Shown here one piece after another: positions 17,980 to 27,137 of a stretch of DNA of 64,000 nucleotides. Origin of the DNA: Amylolactobacillus amylophilus DSM 20533 = JCM 1125 (GTDB lineage Bacteria; Bacillota; Bacilli; Lactobacillales; Lactobacillaceae); NCBI RefSeq assembly GCF_001936335.1, contig NZ_CP018888.1, positions 1,240,001 to 1,304,000 on the forward strand. The letters are read 5' to 3'. A model generated the notes under the pieces. The model had not been told where the DNA came from. It ran no database searches and saw only the letters and a list, made by a program, of their open reading frames with translations. The number at the start of each line of letters is the position of its first letter. Within the stretch, counting starts at the first letter, position 1. The translations under genes were made by a program, and so were the position numbers.

Positions 17980-18864
17980 ATGGAAGATATTGGACAAAAG
18001 CTAAAAGAGGCCAGAGAAGCTAAAGGCCTGTCCATACTCGATATTGAAGAGAAAACAAAAATTCAAGGGCGTTACCTTAATGCAATTGAGGATGGGGAAT
18101 TCGATAAGCTCCCCGGCGATTTCTATGTTCGTGCGTTTATCAAGCAGTATGCTTCTGTTGTAGGACTTAAAGGTAGTGAGCTGTTAAACGACTTTCACCA
18201 CGAAGTCCCTAAGACTCAGCCTGAAGAGTATGTTGAGAACTCGATTGATAATAAGAGTCAGCATGTGAGAGAGACGACCGAGAATAAGAAGGGCCTATGG
18301 AAGAACTATATTCCCCACGTTCTTGTTGTACTCGGAATTATCGCAGTGATCGCCATTATCTATCTTGTTTACGCGAATTTTTTCGCTAAACCAAATACTA
18401 CAGAACCGGTGAAGGACGACGTTGTAGTCACTAAGAAAGTTGAGAGCTCGTCTTCGAAGAAATCAAAGAGCTCAAAGAAAGCAACAAAACAGTCGACGAC
18501 TAAAGAAGACAAAGTGAAGATTGTTGAAAATGGTGACTATAACTATCAAGTATCCGGTTTGCAAAATGACCAGGGTAAACTAGTGATTACGAGTCCAGAA
18601 GCAGATGTTTGGCTAAGTGCTGTAGTCGATGGAACAACAAGCTGGCAGGGTACGGTTAGCGCCGGTCAAGAACATTCAATTAGCCTAGAGGCTGGCGTGC
18701 AAACGGTGCAGTTAAACGTTGGTAATACAACTTCTCTGGCCTTAGCGATTGCGGGCGAGAAAGTCCCTCTACCAACCAATACCAGCAATAATCAACCGAG
18801 AACGATTACCTTTACTTTTGCAAAGTCAGTTTCTGAAGATACCGAAGGAACAGAAGGAAATTAA
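17980..18864 (+). CDS. rodZ: RodZ-like cell-shape protein (HTH-TM-DUF4115)
   Basis: Membrane protein of 294 residues. An N-terminal Xre-type helix-turn-helix (residues ~4-70, G-x-x-L-K-E-A-R-E-A-K-G-L-S) is used for MreB contact in RodZ proteins rather than for DNA. One transmembrane helix follows (~108-130, beginning H-V-L-V-V-L-G). A Ser/Lys-rich linker and an extracellular DUF4115 beta-domain (~180-285) complete it. It coordinates the elongasome in relatives. pgsA starts 1 nt after its stop. Confidence 0.9.
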   Translation: MEDIGQKLKEAREAKGLSILDIEEKTKIQGRYLNAIEDGEFDKLPGDFYVRAFIKQYASVVGLKGSELLNDFHHEVPKTQPEEYVENSIDNKSQHVRETTENKKGLWKNYIPHVLVVLGIIAVIAIIYLVYANFFAKPNTTEPVKDDVVVTKKVESSSSKKSKSSKKATKQSTTKEDKVKIVENGDYNYQVSGLQNDQGKLVITSPEADVWLSAVVDGTTSWQGTVSAGQEHSISLEAGVQTVQLNVGNTTSLALAIAGEKVPLPTNTSNNQPRTITFTFAKSVSEDTEGTEGN

Positions 18865-18865
18865 G

Positions 18866-19453
18866 ATGAATTTACCAAATAAGCTTACAGTGTTTCGGAT
18901 AATTCTCATTCCAGTATTCATTATCTTGTTGGCGTTCAATATTCCAGCTGGCAGTGTTGATGTACTGGGTACGGGAATACCGGTAGCACAAATAATTGCC
19001 GCAATCATTTTTATCGTTGCCTCCTTGACGGACTTGCTAGACGGTAAAATTGCCCGTAAAAATCATCTCGTTACTAACTTCGGTAAATTTGCCGATCCGT
19101 TAGCAGACAAGATGCTGGTGATGACTGCGTTCATCTTCTTGGTTGAACTTGGCAAAGCACCAGCATGGGTTGTGGCCATCATTGTCTGCCGGGAGCTAGC
19201 CGTGACCGGGCTAAGGCTTTTAATCGTTGAGCAGGATGGTCAAGTATTGGCCGCAGCAATGCCCGGTAAGATTAAGACGACGACACAGATGCTTTCAATT
19301 ATCTTCTTGTTGCTCAATGATATCTTCTTTGCTGCAATTAATGTACCGGCAGGCACTATTTTGCTGTACATCTGCCTCTTCTTTACGATTTACTCGGGTG
19401 CAGACTACTTCATTCAGAACAAAGCGATTTTCTCTGATACTTTTGAAAAATAA
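18866..19453 (+). CDS. pgsA: CDP-diacylglycerol-glycerol-3-phosphate 3-phosphatidyltransferase
   Basis: Makes phosphatidylglycerol phosphate, the committed step to anionic phospholipids. The 195-residue membrane protein carries the complete CDP-alcohol phosphotransferase signature D-x2-D-G-x2-A-R-x8-G-x3-D-x3-D (about residues 53-75, beginning D-L-L-D-G). ATG 18866 is chosen because AGAAGGAAA lies just upstream and the sequence M-N-L-P-N-K-L-T-V-F-R matches homologues; longer in-frame starts would lie inside rodZ. It ends at an intrinsic terminator. The cinA gene often found between pgsA and recA is absent. Confidence 0.95.
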   Translation: MNLPNKLTVFRIILIPVFIILLAFNIPAGSVDVLGTGIPVAQIIAAIIFIVASLTDLLDGKIARKNHLVTNFGKFADPLADKMLVMTAFIFLVELGKAPAWVVAIIVCRELAVTGLRLLIVEQDGQVLAAAMPGKIKTTTQMLSIIFLLLNDIFFAAINVPAGTILLYICLFFTIYSGADYFIQNKAIFSDTFEK

Positions 19454-19456
19454 TTA

Positions 19457-19482
19457 AACAATCCAGATGGATTGTTTTTTAT
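19457..19482 (+). terminator. Terminator after pgsA
   Basis: AACAATCC / GGATTGTT 8-bp stem with a 4-nt loop, then T-rich tract. Confidence 0.88.
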
Positions 19483-19514
19483 TTTGCGTATATATACTTA
19501 GAACAAAATTCATT

Positions 19515-19528
19515 AGAACATTTGTTCG
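19515..19528 (+). promoter_or_regulatory. LexA box upstream of recA
   Basis: AGAACATTTGTTCG contains the palindromic GAAC-N4-GTTC core of the Gram-positive SOS box. It lies 9 nt upstream of the predicted -35. Confidence 0.82.
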
Positions 19529-19536
19529 CAAAAAGC

Positions 19537-19565
19537 TTGTCTTTTTAATGACTAACAAGTAAAAT
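19537..19565 (+). promoter_or_regulatory. recA promoter
   Basis: TTGTCT (19537) and TAAAAT (19560) with a 17-nt spacer, 40 nt before the GTG start. Confidence 0.7.
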
Positions 19566-19604
19566 TACATAAGTAAGACACCAACACGGTGTAGGAGGTA
19601 AATA

Positions 19605-20684
19605 GTGGCTAAAGACGATAAACAAGTTGCCTTGGAGCAAGCACTAAAAAAAATTGAGAAGAATTATGGTAAAGGCGCGATCATGCGGATGGGCCAAAAA
19701 GTTGATACACAGATTTCGACCGTTTCAACGGGGTCAATTGCATTAGATACCGCAATCGGTGTTGGCGGCTATCCTAGAGGAAGAATCGTTGAGATATATG
19801 GCCCTGAGAGTTCGGGTAAGACTACAGTGGCGTTGCACGCTGTTGCAGAAGTCCAGAAGATGGGCGGAACCGCCGCATATATCGATGCCGAAAATGCGAT
19901 GGACCCTGCATATGCAGAGGCTCTAGGTGTGAACATCGATGATCTCTTGTTGTCCCAACCGGATACTGGTGAACAGGGACTGGAAATTGCTGATGCGCTT
20001 GTTGCCAGTGGTGCAGTTGATATTATTGTTGTCGACTCTGTAGCAGCACTTGTGCCGCGAGCTGAAATAGAAGGCGATATGGGCGATGCTCACGTTGGTT
20101 TGCAAGCTCGTCTGATGTCGCAGGCGTTGCGTAAATTATCTGGTTCCATCAATAAGACGAAAACCATCGCTCTTTTCATCAACCAAATCCGGGAGAAGGT
20201 CGGTGTAATGTTTGGTAACCCAGAAATAACACCGGGAGGCCGAGCACTTAAGTTCTATTCAACCATCAGACTAGAGGTGCGGCGAGCTGAACAAATCAAG
20301 AACGGGACGGATGTTTTGGGTAACAGAACCAAGATCAAAGTGGTGAAGAATAAGGTTGCTCCTCCGTTCAAAGTCGCTGAAGTTGATATCATGTATGGTA
20401 AGGGAATCTCACAAACTGGCGAACTGGTTGATATGGCTGTTGAGAAGGACATTATCAAGAAGGCCGGTGCCTGGTACTCATATGGCGATGACCGAATTGG
20501 CCAAGGACGTGAAAATGCCAAGAACTATCTGGCGGAGAATCCCGTTGTCTTTGCCGAAGTTAAGCAGAAGGTCCGCGATGCATTTGGAATTGATGAAGAT
20601 CAAAAGGCTGAATCTGGCGGTGTAGAAAAAGACAGCAAGGCAGCAGCAACAAAAAAGCAGACGCCAGCTGAAACTGAAGAATAA
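19605..20684 (+). CDS. recA: Recombinase RecA
   Basis: Central homologous-recombination ATPase (359 residues) that forms filaments on single-stranded DNA, promotes strand exchange and triggers LexA self-cleavage. Walker [10 protein letters not shown] (~67-75), the I-I-V-V-D-S-V Walker B and the MAW-type loops (L1/L2 with FINQIREK) are intact. The start is GTG 19605, spaced correctly behind AGGAGG. The C-terminus is acidic and variable as in the family. A LexA box precedes the promoter, so it should be SOS-induced; it also serves natural transformation with comFA, comFC and coiA. Confidence 0.97.
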   Translation: MAKDDKQVALEQALKKIEKNYGKGAIMRMGQKVDTQISTVSTGSIALDTAIGVGGYPRGRIVEIYGPESSGKTTVALHAVAEVQKMGGTAAYIDAENAMDPAYAEALGVNIDDLLLSQPDTGEQGLEIADALVASGAVDIIVVDSVAALVPRAEIEGDMGDAHVGLQARLMSQALRKLSGSINKTKTIALFINQIREKVGVMFGNPEITPGGRALKFYSTIRLEVRRAEQIKNGTDVLGNRTKIKVVKNKVAPPFKVAEVDIMYGKGISQTGELVDMAVEKDIIKKAGAWYSYGDDRIGQGRENAKNYLAENPVVFAEVKQKVRDAFGIDEDQKAESGGVEKDSKAAATKKQTPAETEE

Positions 20685-20688
20685 ACAT

Positions 20689-20714
20689 AAAAGATACGTA
20701 GTGTCTTTTTATTT
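20689..20714 (+). terminator. Terminator after recA
   Basis: AAAGATAC pairs imperfectly with GTGTCTTT, followed by a T-rich tract. Confidence 0.65.
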
Positions 20715-20757
20715 TGCCGATTTCACCTTATTTGGTAACATTTAGTGCCCATGCCAG

Positions 20758-20786
20758 TTGACATCATGTTAAATCACAATTAAACT
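20758..20786 (+). promoter_or_regulatory. rny promoter
   Basis: A consensus -35 TTGACA (20758) and TAAACT (20781) with a 17-nt spacer. Confidence 0.65.
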
Positions 20787-20835
20787 TGGAATTGTGTAAA
20801 TAATCTAAAAAAACAACACAGCGATAGGGGACAAA

Positions 20836-22410
20836 ATGAATAACATAATTTTGACAATCCTCGCGGTCGCAGTTTTAATGCTATTATTCGGACTCGGTAT
20901 TGTTGCCGGGGAGAAACTTCGTCAAGCTAAACATGAGAAAGAATTAGATCAGGCTACCCAAACGGTAGCTGGAATTCTTGCCACTGCCAGAAAAGAAGCG
21001 GAGAACCTTAAAAAAGAGAAGGTTTTAGCTGCTCAAGATGAAACTCACAAGTATCGTCAAGAGGTTGAGGCAGAGCTTAAAGAACGGCGTCAAGAACTTC
21101 AAAAGCAAGAGAACCGGCTTGTGCAAAGAGAAGAAACACTTGATCGCAAGGACGAACTAATTGAAAAGAAAGAGAATCAATTAGCGCGGCGCGACGAGAA
21201 ACTCAACGAGCAACAACAGGAATTAGCACATAAAGATCAAGTAGCAAACGACTTAATTGAACAAAGACAAGAAGAACTGCACCGGGTTGCTCAACTCAGC
21301 GAAGATGAGGCCCGTAAACTAATCTTAGATGACCTAAAAGATAGTTTAGTTAGTGAACGTGCACAAATTATTCAAGATAGTAACGAACAGGTTAAGAACT
21401 CTGTAGACAAGTTTGCCAAGAAACTGATAGTTGAAGCAATTCAACGCTCTGCAGCAGATACAGTATCTGAGACCACGGTCTCAGTTATTAATTTGCCAAA
21501 CGATGAGATGAAGGGGCGTATTATCGGACGTGAGGGCCGTAATATCCGCTCGTTTGAGGCACTAACCGGAATAGATTTAATCATTGATGATACGCCGGAA
21601 GTTGTTGTACTTAGCGGTTTTGATCCAATTAGGCGAGAGATTGCTAAACGCACACTCGAGAAGCTGATTGAGGATGGTAGAATCCATCCCGCCAGGATTG
21701 AAGAGATGGCTGATAAGGCCCGTAAAGAGGTCAATGATGATATCTATCAAGCCGGTGAAAGTGCGTTGATGGAGCTTGGCATCCACAACATGCACCCCGA
21801 ATTAATTAAAGTACTAGGTCGCTTAAAATATCGTACTAGTTATGGTCAAAATGTCTTGGACCATTCAATTGAAGTTGCCAAACTAACTGCAGCACTTGCT
21901 GCGGAACTTGGTTTAGATGAAAAACTTGCAGTCCGTGCAGGATTATTACACGACATCGGCAAAGCAATCGATCATGAAATAGAGGGTACACACGTCGAAA
22001 TAGGCGTGGAATTGGCTAAGAAATATCATGAGCCGGATGTAGTTGTTAACGCAATTGCTTCCCATCATGGTGATGTTGAGCCAATCTCATTCATTTCCGT
22101 TCTGGTTTCAGCAGCAGACTCAATCTCCTCGGCTCGTCCGGGTGCGCGGTCTGAGTCGCTTGAGAACTACATCAGACGGCTTGAGAAACTCGAAACAATT
22201 GCCAATAGCTATGATGGTGTCAAACAAGCATATGCAATACAAGCAGGACGCGAGATTAGAATTATGGTTGAGCCTGATAAAGTGTCAGACGATCAAACCG
22301 TTATTTTAGCCCGTGAAATCAAAAATAAGATAGAGACCGAGTTGGAATATCCGGGGAACATCAAAGTTACCCTAATTAGGGAGAAACGGGCGGTCGAAGT
22401 TGCCAAATAA
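20836..22410 (+). CDS. rny: Ribonuclease Y
   Basis: Membrane-anchored endoribonuclease that starts mRNA turnover. The 524 residues comprise an N-terminal membrane helix (~3-25), a long charged coiled coil (~30-200, rich in E/K/Q/R heptads), a KH RNA-binding domain (~215-280, [12 protein letters not shown]) and an HD phosphodiesterase domain (~335-430) with L-L-H-D-I-G-K-A and distal H-H-G-D. Length equals B. subtilis RNase Y closely. It has its own promoter behind recA and a terminator before tagO. Confidence 0.96.
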
Positions 22411-22441
22411 GGATTTAGGTGGAAGCCTAGGTCCTTTATTT
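22409..22441 (+). terminator. Terminator after rny
   Basis: AAGGA...TAGG pairs with CCTA...TCCTT around a short loop, then a TTTATTTTATT tract. Confidence 0.75.
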
Positions 22442-22503
22442 TATTGTCAGTCTCTGCCTGTACTTGTATAATAGACTTTATACGTAGAAGAAAGTTGAAC
22501 TCA

Positions 22504-23631
22504 ATGTTTAAAATTATCGTTCTGTTATTCTCACTCATACTTATTTCGGCTGTAATTACGCCGTTCATTAGGAAACTCGCCTTTGTTTTCGGAGCTGTTG
22601 ATAACCCAAACGCACGGCGAGTTAATAAGAAACCAATGCCGACGATTGGCGGGTTAGCGATATTTGTGACCTTCAATATCGGCTGCTTTATTCTGTTACG
22701 CAATCAATTTCCGACGCATGAATTATTCAGCATCTTCCTAGCAGAGACAATTATCGTACTCACGGGCTTAATCGATGATATCTTGGAGCTCAAACCGGGG
22801 CAAAAGATGCTCGGTATTTTCGTAGCTGCCTTAGTAATCTACTTTCTTGCCGGTATCAGAATGAACCAAATTGTACTGCCCTTCATTGGCACATTTACCC
22901 TTGGTTGGTGGAGTTTTCCTATCACGATTTTCTGGATTCTGGCGTTGACGAACGCCGTGAACCTAATTGATGGACTGGATGGCCTCGCTACGGGGGTCTC
23001 GCTCATCAGTTTGTTCACAATGGGGGTAGTCGGTTTCTTCTTCTTGAACGTCCACGAATTCTACGTGCCTTTGTTGGCCTTCATGTTGGCTGCCACGTTG
23101 TTGGGCTTTCTCCCATACAATTTCCATCCCGCAAAAATTTTTTTGGGCGACACGGGCGCACTGTACTTGGGCTTCATGATTGCAGTCCTATCTCTTAAGG
23201 GACTGAAAAACGTTACGTTTATCTCATTGCTGGTACCGATTATCATCCTGGGGGTCCCAATTACAGATACGGTCTATGCAATCATTCGGCGATTGCTCAA
23301 TAAAAAGCCCGTTTCGGAGGCAGACAAGCACCATTTGCACCACCAATTGATGGAGATGGGCCTGTCGCACCGACAAACCGTATTAGCAATTTACGGACTG
23401 TCCTTCATCTTCTCGTTCATCTCACTGCTGTTCATCCTAAGTCCCGCGTGGGGGACCTGGTTCTTACTTGCAGGCCTAGTGGTAGGGCTTGAGTTATTCG
23501 TGGAAACGATTGGCCTCCTCGGGGAGAAATATAAACCATTACTGCATCTGCTCAGCCGCATAATTATCAAAATGAGTAGACGTGATCCCGTGGTAGAAAC
23601 CGAAAAGGAACAAAAAAATAAAGATAATTAA
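22504..23631 (+). CDS. tagO: Undecaprenyl-phosphate GlcNAc-1-phosphate transferase (TagO-like)
   Basis: Polytopic membrane enzyme (375 residues) of the MraY/WecA/TagO family that loads a sugar-1-phosphate from a UDP-sugar onto undecaprenyl phosphate, the first step in wall teichoic acid or other wall polysaccharide synthesis. Typical motifs are D-D-I-L-E-L (~83), N-L-I-D-G-L-D-G-L-A-T-G (~157-168) and F-L-G-D-T-G-A (~215). The cytoplasmic H-H-L-H-H-Q-L block (~280) matches the WecA/TagO HIHH loop. ATG 22504 gives a protein that begins with the first membrane helix; the upstream in-frame start adds an unrelated tail. Confidence 0.9.
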   Translation: MFKIIVLLFSLILISAVITPFIRKLAFVFGAVDNPNARRVNKKPMPTIGGLAIFVTFNIGCFILLRNQFPTHELFSIFLAETIIVLTGLIDDILELKPGQKMLGIFVAALVIYFLAGIRMNQIVLPFIGTFTLGWWSFPITIFWILALTNAVNLIDGLDGLATGVSLISLFTMGVVGFFFLNVHEFYVPLLAFMLAATLLGFLPYNFHPAKIFLGDTGALYLGFMIAVLSLKGLKNVTFISLLVPIIILGVPITDTVYAIIRRLLNKKPVSEADKHHLHHQLMEMGLSHRQTVLAIYGLSFIFSFISLLFILSPAWGTWFLLAGLVVGLELFVETIGLLGEKYKPLLHLLSRIIIKMSRRDPVVETEKEQKNKDN

Positions 23632-23667
23632 TCTGCTGCTTGGCAACGGTCTAATTATCTTTTTTAT
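23620..23667. terminator. Terminator between tagO and the convergent YigZ gene
   Basis: An 11-bp stem AAAGATAATTA / TAATTATCTTT (23620-23630, 23652-23662) with flanking A-rich and T-rich tracts overlaps both gene ends. Confidence 0.75.
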
Positions 23668-24310
23668 TTTGCATAGATCGGCCTATTAACGTTTCGACGA
23701 AACGCGGCTCACCAACCGTAAATTCTACTTGACCGCGTAATAACTCGGATAGATCATTCTGAACAGGTTCGACCTCTAGCGGGTCAACAAAGATCTCAAA
23801 GTCCACGGCAACACCATAATCCTGGTGTGCTATTGCGATATTGTGTGCCTTTAAATAATAGTCGATATTTCCTAGTTGGTCGTATGAAATCGTAAATTTG
23901 AGCGCAGTTTGGCGACTGCGCAACACGATACCAATCTCCTTCGCTCCAGTTGAAACGGTGCCGTTGTATGCACGAATTAGTCCTCCGGCACCAAGCTTAA
24001 TGCCGCCGAAGTAGCGGGTGACAACAACCGCAACATTTTTCAGTTGCATAAGCTTTAGCGCCTCAAGCATGGGTACGCCAGCAGTTCCGGCGGGCTCACC
24101 ATCATCGTGTGCTCGTTGAACCTCGTCATGCTCTCCTAAGACATAGGCGCTGCAATTATGCGTTGCTGAGCGGTGAATTTGCCGGACTTCCTTAATGAAT
24201 TCTTGTGCTTGTTTCTCGTTCTCAATGCGGGAAAAGGTGGCAATAAAGCGACTTTTGTTGATTATCTGTTCGTAAGTCCCGGTTTCTTTAATTGTTAAAT
24301 ATTTCTGCAT
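23651..24310 (-). CDS. YigZ family protein (IMPACT-like)
   Basis: YigZ/UPF0029-family protein (219 residues), related to eukaryotic IMPACT. The conserved block S-R-F-I-A-T-F (~20), the A-T-H-N-C-S-A-Y segment (~59) and the central H-D-D-G-E-P-A-G-T-A-G-x-P-M-L (~76-90), then V-V-T-R-Y-F-G-G-I-K-L-G-A-G-G-L (~106-121) are diagnostic. Function in bacteria is unsettled, with suggestions of nucleic-acid binding and ribosome-related roles. The start is set at M-Q-K-Y-L, with GGAGG upstream. It is divergent from comFA with only ~30 nt between starts. Confidence 0.9.
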   Translation of the reverse strand: MQKYLTIKETGTYEQIINKSRFIATFSRIENEKQAQEFIKEVRQIHRSATHNCSAYVLGEHDEVQRAHDDGEPAGTAGVPMLEALKLMQLKNVAVVVTRYFGGIKLGAGGLIRAYNGTVSTGAKEIGIVLRSRQTALKFTISYDQLGNIDYYLKAHNIAIAHQDYGVAVDFEIFVDPLEVEPVQNDLSELLRGQVEFTVGEPRFVETLIGRSMQNKKDN

Positions 24311-24341
24311 GGAAATGCCTCCTTTTGGCGTACTTATAGTT

Positions 24342-25661
24342 ATGATGATCAATACAAACAAAATCGAATTTGAGAAATTACATGGGCGTCAAATTAGCGT
24401 TCCCGCCGCCGCACTCAAGGAATATCCTGCGCGGTATGAGCGTGTGCCAGCAATTCGGCAAGTTGATACTAGTTATTATTGTAGCCGGTGTAACAGTATT
24501 TGCAACGCATTTCTACCCGGACAAATTGCATATTGCAGGGAATGTATCGGACTGGGACGGGTGACTGCAAACGATTATTTGGTGCGCATTCCCGACGCTC
24601 CACGTCAATTGCCACAGGATAGTGTCTTAAGGTGGACTGGTAAATTAACGCCTGCACAGGAGAGGGTTAGTCGAGACTTAATGGCATCCTTCACGACTAA
24701 GAGTAATCACCTCGTGCATGCGGTGACCGGCGCAGGAAAAACCGAGATGCTATTTAAGGTGGTGGCTACGGCCCTTTCGGCTGGCAACAGGGTCTGCCTA
24801 GCTACACCGCGCATTGACGTTGTGAACGAGTTATTCCCGCGGTTCAGTCAAGCTTTTAGCAATACCAAGATTGGTAAGTATCATGGTCAGGAATACAGCG
24901 AACCGGAGAACGATCAACTTGTGATTTGCACGACGCACCAACTGCTGAAATTCTACCACGCCTTTGAGTTAGTCATCATTGATGAAGTTGATGCCTTTCC
25001 TTACCGCGACTCCCGTTTGCTGGCTTTCGGCGCGGCTACGGCGCAGAAGCTGTCTGGCTGTACATTTTTTCTGACCGCAACACCAGCAAAAGAACAGCTG
25101 GCGCTAGTGAAGAAGAATCAGTTGCATTATAGCTTGTTGTGTCGGAGATTTCATGGCTTCGATCTCCCCGTACCACAGGCTAAATTAGTTGTGGGGGCAA
25201 CAATTAGTCAAAAGGGACGAATCAACTGGATAATTATCAAAGCCATCCGCAAATTGATTGCGCTGCAGAAGCCGTTGATGATCTTCGTACCCAAAATAGC
25301 GCAGCTGGATTCCTATTATCGTACACTGAGTAAACTATTTCCTACTGTGGCGATGGCGTCAGTCCATGCCGGGGATGCCGAGCGAATCGAGAAGATTATG
25401 CAATTTCGAGCAGGTGAGCTTGACCTACTCCTCACCACGACGATTCTGGAGCGTGGGGTGACAATCAGAGAAGCTCAGGTAATCGTGCTCGATGCTGATG
25501 ATCGGATATACAATACGGCCTCCTTGGTCCAGATAGCTGGTAGGGTGGGCCGAGCAGCAAATGACCCCAGTGGTCAAGTCTACTTTTTCTATCATGAATA
25601 CCGCGAATCGATTCAAAAAGCAATTAAGCAGATTAAGAGGATGAATAAACATGGAAAATAA
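24342..25661 (+). CDS. comFA: Competence DNA helicase ComFA
   Basis: DEAD-box-like ATPase (439 residues) that drives single-strand DNA import through ComEC. A four-cysteine zinc finger (C-x2-C ... C-x2-C, about residues 47-72) is followed by Walker A A-V-T-G-A-G-K-T-E (~ 128-136), the Walker B D-E-V-D (~ 210), T-A-T-P and the helicase C-terminal Q-I-A-G-R-V-G-R-A (~ 400). Two adjacent in-frame ATGs (24342, 24345) have no strong ribosome site, and a GCGTACTTATAG element lies directly upstream. The 3' end overlaps comFC by 11 nt. Confidence 0.93.
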   Translation: MMINTNKIEFEKLHGRQISVPAAALKEYPARYERVPAIRQVDTSYYCSRCNSICNAFLPGQIAYCRECIGLGRVTANDYLVRIPDAPRQLPQDSVLRWTGKLTPAQERVSRDLMASFTTKSNHLVHAVTGAGKTEMLFKVVATALSAGNRVCLATPRIDVVNELFPRFSQAFSNTKIGKYHGQEYSEPENDQLVICTTHQLLKFYHAFELVIIDEVDAFPYRDSRLLAFGAATAQKLSGCTFFLTATPAKEQLALVKKNQLHYSLLCRRFHGFDLPVPQAKLVVGATISQKGRINWIIIKAIRKLIALQKPLMIFVPKIAQLDSYYRTLSKLFPTVAMASVHAGDAERIEKIMQFRAGELDLLLTTTILERGVTIREAQVIVLDADDRIYNTASLVQIAGRVGRAANDPSGQVYFFYHEYRESIQKAIKQIKRMNKHGK

Positions 25662-26370
25662 TCGCTGTCTTATTTGTAACCAAGAGCTGGTGATTCAGTT
25701 TGATTTGGCTCAGTTCCTGATACCGGTGTTAAATAAGCAACGAAGAACGCAATCTGTTAATGATGGGGGAGTGCTTTGTGCTGACTGTCGCCAGACTTTT
25801 GTCCTGATTGGCCCCGAATACTGCCCGCAGTGTGGTCGTCACCAGCAAAATCACGATATCTGTCTGGATTGTATCCGCTGGAACAAAAGTGGTGTACCGC
25901 TAGTGAATCATGCCCTGTTTCGATACACCGACTCGATGCACGACTTGATGCGGCGCTATAAGAGATACGGTGATTATGTGTTGGTAGATGCGTTAAAATC
26001 CTTGATCGCAGACCAACTCAAGGAAGTAGTTGCTAGTGGTAGATTTGACTATTTCATCCCACTGCCAACTGATCCACTGCATGTTCAGAGTAGAGGATTT
26101 GATACAATAACCAGTATTTTCGACACGCTGGTCCCCCTAACACTGGTGTTGACAAAGGAGTCTACTGAGAAGCCCCAGTCCCAAAAGAATAGGCAGGAGC
26201 GGATGCAGACGAAACAAACCTTTGTCTATTGTGGAAGTATGCCGTTATCCGGCCGTGGCCTACTCCTAGATGATCTGTATACAACCGGACGGACGTTCTA
26301 TCATGCACGGGATGCAATTCAGCTCCACAATCCCAATTTGCAGCTGGAAAGTTTTTCTATAATTAGGTGA
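25651..26370 (+). CDS. comFC: ComF family protein (ComFC)
   Basis: Phosphoribosyltransferase-fold competence protein of 239 residues, partner of ComFA in DNA uptake. Two zinc-binding Cys pairs stand at the N-terminus (CLICNQ at residue 5, CADC ~48) with further C-P-Q-C and C-L-D-C pairs (~67-85). The PRPP-type loop G-R-G-L-L-L-D-D-L-Y-T-T-G-R-T (~203-217) is intact. It overlaps comFA, giving a two-gene late-competence operon before the independently promoted hpf. Confidence 0.92.
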   Translation: MENNRCLICNQELVIQFDLAQFLIPVLNKQRRTQSVNDGGVLCADCRQTFVLIGPEYCPQCGRHQQNHDICLDCIRWNKSGVPLVNHALFRYTDSMHDLMRRYKRYGDYVLVDALKSLIADQLKEVVASGRFDYFIPLPTDPLHVQSRGFDTITSIFDTLVPLTLVLTKESTEKPQSQKNRQERMQTKQTFVYCGSMPLSGRGLLLDDLYTTGRTFYHARDAIQLHNPNLQLESFSIIR

Positions 26371-26398
26371 GTATTTATTACGCATAAATTTCGAACTT

Positions 26399-26407
26399 TG
26401 CTATAAT
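26399..26407 (+). promoter_or_regulatory. hpf promoter (extended -10)
   Basis: TGCTATAAT is a perfect extended -10, 44 nt before the hpf start. A short GC hairpin follows in the leader. Confidence 0.6.
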
Positions 26408-26451
26408 AAGAGTAAAGAAAGCGCCTCCGGGTGCTTGAAAGGAGAATCATT

Positions 26452-27006
26452 ATGCTAAGTTATAATGTCCGCGGTGAAAATATTGAGGTAACAGATGCTC
26501 TGAGGGAATACGTTCAGAAACGTCTAGCTAAGCTTGATAAGTATTTTGAAAATGATCCTGAGGTTATCGCCCATGTAAATTTGAAGGTTTACACAGACAG
26601 AACCGCGAAGGTCGAAGTTACTATTCCACTTCCTTACCTTGTTTTACGCGCAGAAGAAACAACTGATGATATGTATCGCAGTATCGATAATGTTTCTGAG
26701 AAACTTGAGAGACAAATTCGTAAATTTAAAACCAGAATTAACCGCAAGACTAGGGAAAAGGGCATCAAGGACTTCTTGCTTACAGACTCTGATGGTGAGG
26801 AGGCTGTAGAAACTAAAGATGAGCAACTTGATATCGTGAGAACTAAGCAAGTAAACCTGAAACCAATGGATCCAGAAGAAGCAATTCTCCAAATGGACAT
26901 GCTAGGTCATGACTTCTTCATTTTTGAAGATGCTGATACGAATGGTACAAGTATTGTCTATCGTCGGCAAGATGGCCGGTATGGCTTGATTGAAACCGAT
27001 GAATAA
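26452..27006 (+). CDS. hpf: Long-form ribosome hibernation promoting factor
   Basis: Long HPF (184 residues) that pairs 70S ribosomes into inactive 100S dimers in stationary phase. The N-terminal S30AE domain (~1-100, beta-alpha-beta pattern beginning S-Y-N-V-R-G-E-N-I-E-V-T) is joined by a linker to the C-terminal dimerisation domain (~125-184, V-R-T-K-Q-V-N-L-K-P-M-D-P-E-E-A-I-L-Q-M). AAAGGAGA precedes ATG 26452; an upstream in-frame start would add 7 residues without support. It ends at a clear terminator and lies before secA, as in most Bacilli. Confidence 0.95.
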   Translation: MLSYNVRGENIEVTDALREYVQKRLAKLDKYFENDPEVIAHVNLKVYTDRTAKVEVTIPLPYLVLRAEETTDDMYRSIDNVSEKLERQIRKFKTRINRKTREKGIKDFLLTDSDGEEAVETKDEQLDIVRTKQVNLKPMDPEEAILQMDMLGHDFFIFEDADTNGTSIVYRRQDGRYGLIETDE

Positions 27007-27020
27007 ATAGTTTATAGTAG

Positions 27021-27046
27021 AAAGAGCCCGAAAAGGCTCTTTTTTT
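27021..27046 (+). terminator. Terminator after hpf
   Basis: AAAGAGCC / GGCTCTTT 8-bp stem with T-run. Confidence 0.92.
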
Positions 27047-27137
27047 AATGTAATAGTAATTTTATTAATTGGAATAAAATGTTAAACTGTTACAAGTGCA
27101 AAGATTCAATTCAAAGATTAACTGAGGAATTTATTAG

